A stretch of DNA of 15,275 bases, taken from positions 1 to 15,275 of the forward strand of contig CAZZGG010000062.1 in assembly GCA_964654125.1 (NCBI GenBank), read 5' to 3'. Position 1 is the first letter of the stretch. Each line of letters opens with the position of its first letter. This stretch comes from JAAYBY01 sp964654125. GTDB taxonomy: Bacteria; Bacillota; Clostridia; Saccharofermentanales; UBA5734. The position numbers and the translations under genes are program-made. A model generated the notes under the pieces. The model did no database searches. It was not told the DNA's origin and worked only from the letters and a program-made list of their open reading frames with translations. Positions 13,651 through 15,275 of the stretch are shown here, piece by piece.

Positions 13651-14658
13651 TTACAAACGATGTCCGGCCAGGACCAGCTCATGCTTGACTTTGTCACCAG
13701 CCAGCTCATGAAAACTGCTTTTACTCTGCCAGGCTAAAGCGGCTGCAATTCCAGCCGCTTCTCCGAGCACGACAGCATTGCCAGTCACCCGGTATGAAGC
13801 GTGGGCATAAAAATCACCACTGATGCAGCGGCCGGCAAGCCCCAAATTTGTCAAATCTTTGGCCACCAGGCTACGGTAGGGGATATGATAGGGCTGTGCG
13901 ACAATTCCAGCCCGGTAGGTGGATTTTTCAGAGCGGTCCAGAGCATGAATATCAACCGGATACTCCACCAGGCAGACGCCATCAGAGAATTTACTGCCTG
14001 CAATCATGTCAGCGGCCTTGACCTGGTAAAGACCGTGGATCCTGCGCCCTTCCCGGATGCCGATCTGAGAGGCGCTGGCAACCAGGCGGACATTTTCCCA
14101 GTCAGCCAGACTGCGCAGTGCTTTTAAGGCCTGATTGATCTCCCGCCTGGCCCGCATGGTTGCTTGACTTAGCTCGGCCGCATTATCACAGGGCAGATCA
14201 TATTCATGGTTGATCATGATACAGCTGAGCAGTGGATTGGGCAGGCGAAATAAACTAGGTTTTCTGTAACTAGGTTCAAATCCTGCCTGCTGCATGGCTT
14301 TAAGGAAAGCATCTTTTGTTGCCTCTGATAAGGTGCTGACAGAATCTGGCAAAAAGCCGCTGATCAAGGCCATTAAGGTGGCTGGCTGGGTTTTACCACT
14401 CAGGGGGTGGCCCGTTTCAAAGCTGTTGCCAGCCTGGGCTGCCAGATCACCATTGCCTGTGCAATCGATAAAGAGCCCGGCTGTGAAAGCTTCCCGGCCA
14501 CTGACACTTTCTGTGATGACAGCAGTGATTTTGTGCTGTTTTGTCACAGCAGCAACAACCCTTGTGTAGAGCTGGACAGTAACAGCTGCCCGGCTGCAAA
14601 GGTCCTCCAGCAAAAACTTCATGGCCTCCGCATCATAGGTGTTATCTTTACTGCCATC
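13651..14658 (-). pseudogene. FAD-dependent oxidoreductase (FAD_oxidored type), N-terminally truncated by an IS200/IS605 right end
   Basis: About 335 residues are readable in one frame and end with a normal stop. Family marks are FIDCTGNGDLAAQAG (fumarate-reductase/FAD_oxidored-like core), ASQIGIREGRRIHGLYQ, CLVEYPVDIHALD and a C-terminal block with IPYRSLV, LGLAGRCISGD and ASYRVTGNAVVLGEAAGIAAALA. The N-terminal Rossmann dinucleotide-binding motif (GxGxxG) of the family, expected about 100-150 residues before the first readable part, is missing. Upstream the frame reads NTYDAEAMKFLLEDL, still family-like, then meets the TGTCAA right end of an IS element at 14659, and a stop at 14679-14677. 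The ATG at 14622 lies within the conserved part and is unlikely to be a real start. Substrate is unknown. The N-terminal half may lie beyond the window. Confidence 0.8.
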
Positions 14659-14791
14659 TTGACATACTCCCCATGGCTAAAGCCAGGGGATTGTAGCCTC
14701 AACAAAGAACGCCTGCCAAGGCAGGTCTTACTTCTTCTCCGCTAAGAGCTGATGCCCCAGCTCTATTTATCCGGTAAATATAAGAACAAAC
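14659..14791 (-). mobile_element. Right end of an IS200/IS605-type element (remnant)
   Basis: On the minus strand the sequence goes from a TnpB-like C-terminal tail, through a stop, to a hairpin with arms CCCCTGGCT and AGCCATGGGG (14689-14669), then GAGTATGTCAA, ending at 14659. Such a hairpin followed by TCAA is characteristic of the right ends of IS200/IS605 elements. There it also forms the 3' end of the TnpB-associated guide (omega/reRNA) scaffold; the bases that follow, inside the oxidoreductase gene, would be the guide. I see no intact tnpA or tnpB, so the copy is degraded or internally deleted. The left end is not identified with certainty. Confidence 0.7.
14699..14791 (-). pseudogene. 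tnpB C-terminal remnant
   Basis: About 30 codons between two in-frame stops read YRINRAGASALSGEEVRP and end at a TGA 9 nt before the right-end hairpin. A GEEVRP-like tail before the hairpin is common in IS605-family TnpB proteins of Firmicutes. None of the catalytic RuvC or zinc-finger parts of TnpB is found upstream in any frame, so only the tail remains. The identification rests on this short tail plus its position. Confidence 0.5.
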
Positions 14792-14820
14792 TCAGTGAAC
14801 TGACCAGAACTTAAAAGGAT

Positions 14821-14846
14821 ATCTTCACAGCTTTTGCTGTCAAGAT
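14821..14846. repeat. Imperfect hairpin near the IS remnant
   Basis: ATCTT-C-ACAGC and GCTGT-C-AAGAT pair over ten positions with one central C-C mismatch and a TTTT loop. It lies about 30 nt upstream of the tnpB remnant in the element's orientation. It could be the left-end hairpin of an internally deleted IS200/IS605 derivative or a chance structure. Confidence 0.4.
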
Positions 14847-15275
14847 AGATCCGTAGTTACAAAATCGCGGGAGTTTGGGTGAATAGGGTATTTTGCGGCT
14901 CATTGTTCCAGCAGTCGCTATTTTTTTCAAAAACCACAGCCTATTTCTATTATATCGATATCTATATTGTGCAGTTCAGCCAAAAAAACCAGCCTGGGAA
15001 AAATCATCTCAAGCAGCAGCTTACTCCTGCTTTTCACAAAAGCTGCAGAATCTTCTTGGCGAAGGGGAAATGTCAAAAATAACAGCTCCAGTTCTTGCAA
15101 AAAGTGAAGACTAGCCGGGCCCGTGTGGTGGCAGGGCAATTGTCTTTTTCTAGCTGACAGGGAGCTGAGCAAAATCTTGGAATCAAGTGAAATAATCAGA
15201 ATTATCCTGAAAAGGAAGCACTAGCCCTACATAGTCAATTTAAAAACGATGTAAGAGCGCCTTATGTTTGCCTGG
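14847..15275. other. Region without a recognisable gene
   Basis: About 430 bases of AT-richer sequence with only short frames. None shows a known motif, and the missing Rossmann N terminus of the oxidoreductase is not found here on either strand. The longest frame (minus, 14927-15172) has no ribosome binding site and no family resemblance. The segment may be interior IS-derived or foreign DNA. Confidence 0.6.

Noticed and set aside
14927..15172. 81-codon minus-strand frame
   Set aside because: No ribosome binding site, no recognisable family and no neighbour relation; composition fits chance coding.
12938..15275. CRISPR array, tRNA or defence system
   Set aside because: No regularly spaced direct repeats, no tRNA-like cloverleaf and no nuclease, toxin or antitoxin domains were seen.

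Overview
The window is almost entirely a canonical Firmicutes-type dcw (division and cell wall) cluster. It runs on the minus strand from mraZ near 12.8 kb down to a partial ftsZ at the left edge. Minus-strand order is mraZ, rsmH, ftsL, a PASTA-containing class B penicillin-binding protein, murE, murF, mraY, ftsW, murG, ftsQ/divIB, sbp, ftsZ. The sbp gene, the DivIB-like FtsQ, the PASTA tail of the PBP, the clostridial style of MurE and AGGAGG-type ribosome binding sites point to Bacillota, most likely Clostridia, of moderately high GC. I do not claim a genus. The DNPR motif of MurE predicts meso-diaminopimelate peptidoglycan.

Layout: 1-673 ftsZ N-terminal half (continues off the window); 674-867 a gap holding a good promoter for ftsZ; 868-12818 eleven tightly packed genes that mostly overlap or lie within 25 nt of each other (largest gap 42 nt, between the PBP and murE); 12819-12937 leader with an MraZ-box-like direct repeat, a palindrome and a sigma-A-like promoter; 12938-13650 intergenic DNA rich in hairpins, with a bidirectional terminator-like hairpin, a 14-bp perfect palindrome, a 19-bp perfect inverted repeat and two doubtful small ORFs; 13651-14658 the C-terminal part of an FAD-dependent oxidoreductase gene on the minus strand, cut by the right end of an IS200/IS605-type element (about 14659-14791, with a tnpB C-terminal remnant); 14792-15275 sequence with no recognisable gene.

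The genes work as a pathway. MurE and MurF complete the UDP-MurNAc-pentapeptide, MraY and MurG convert it to lipid II, and FtsW plus the PBP polymerise and crosslink it at the septum. FtsL and FtsQ/DivIB scaffold that synthase and FtsZ forms the ring. MraZ is the likely local regulator, and RsmH is the 16S rRNA methyltransferase that usually follows it. murC, murD, murB and ftsA are absent from the places where many relatives carry them.

I found no convincing undescribed system. The most interesting points are the KTS triad in place of KTG in the PBP, the exact IS200/IS605 right-end junction in the oxidoreductase gene, the missing ftsA with an apparent independent ftsZ promoter, and the structured intergenic region.
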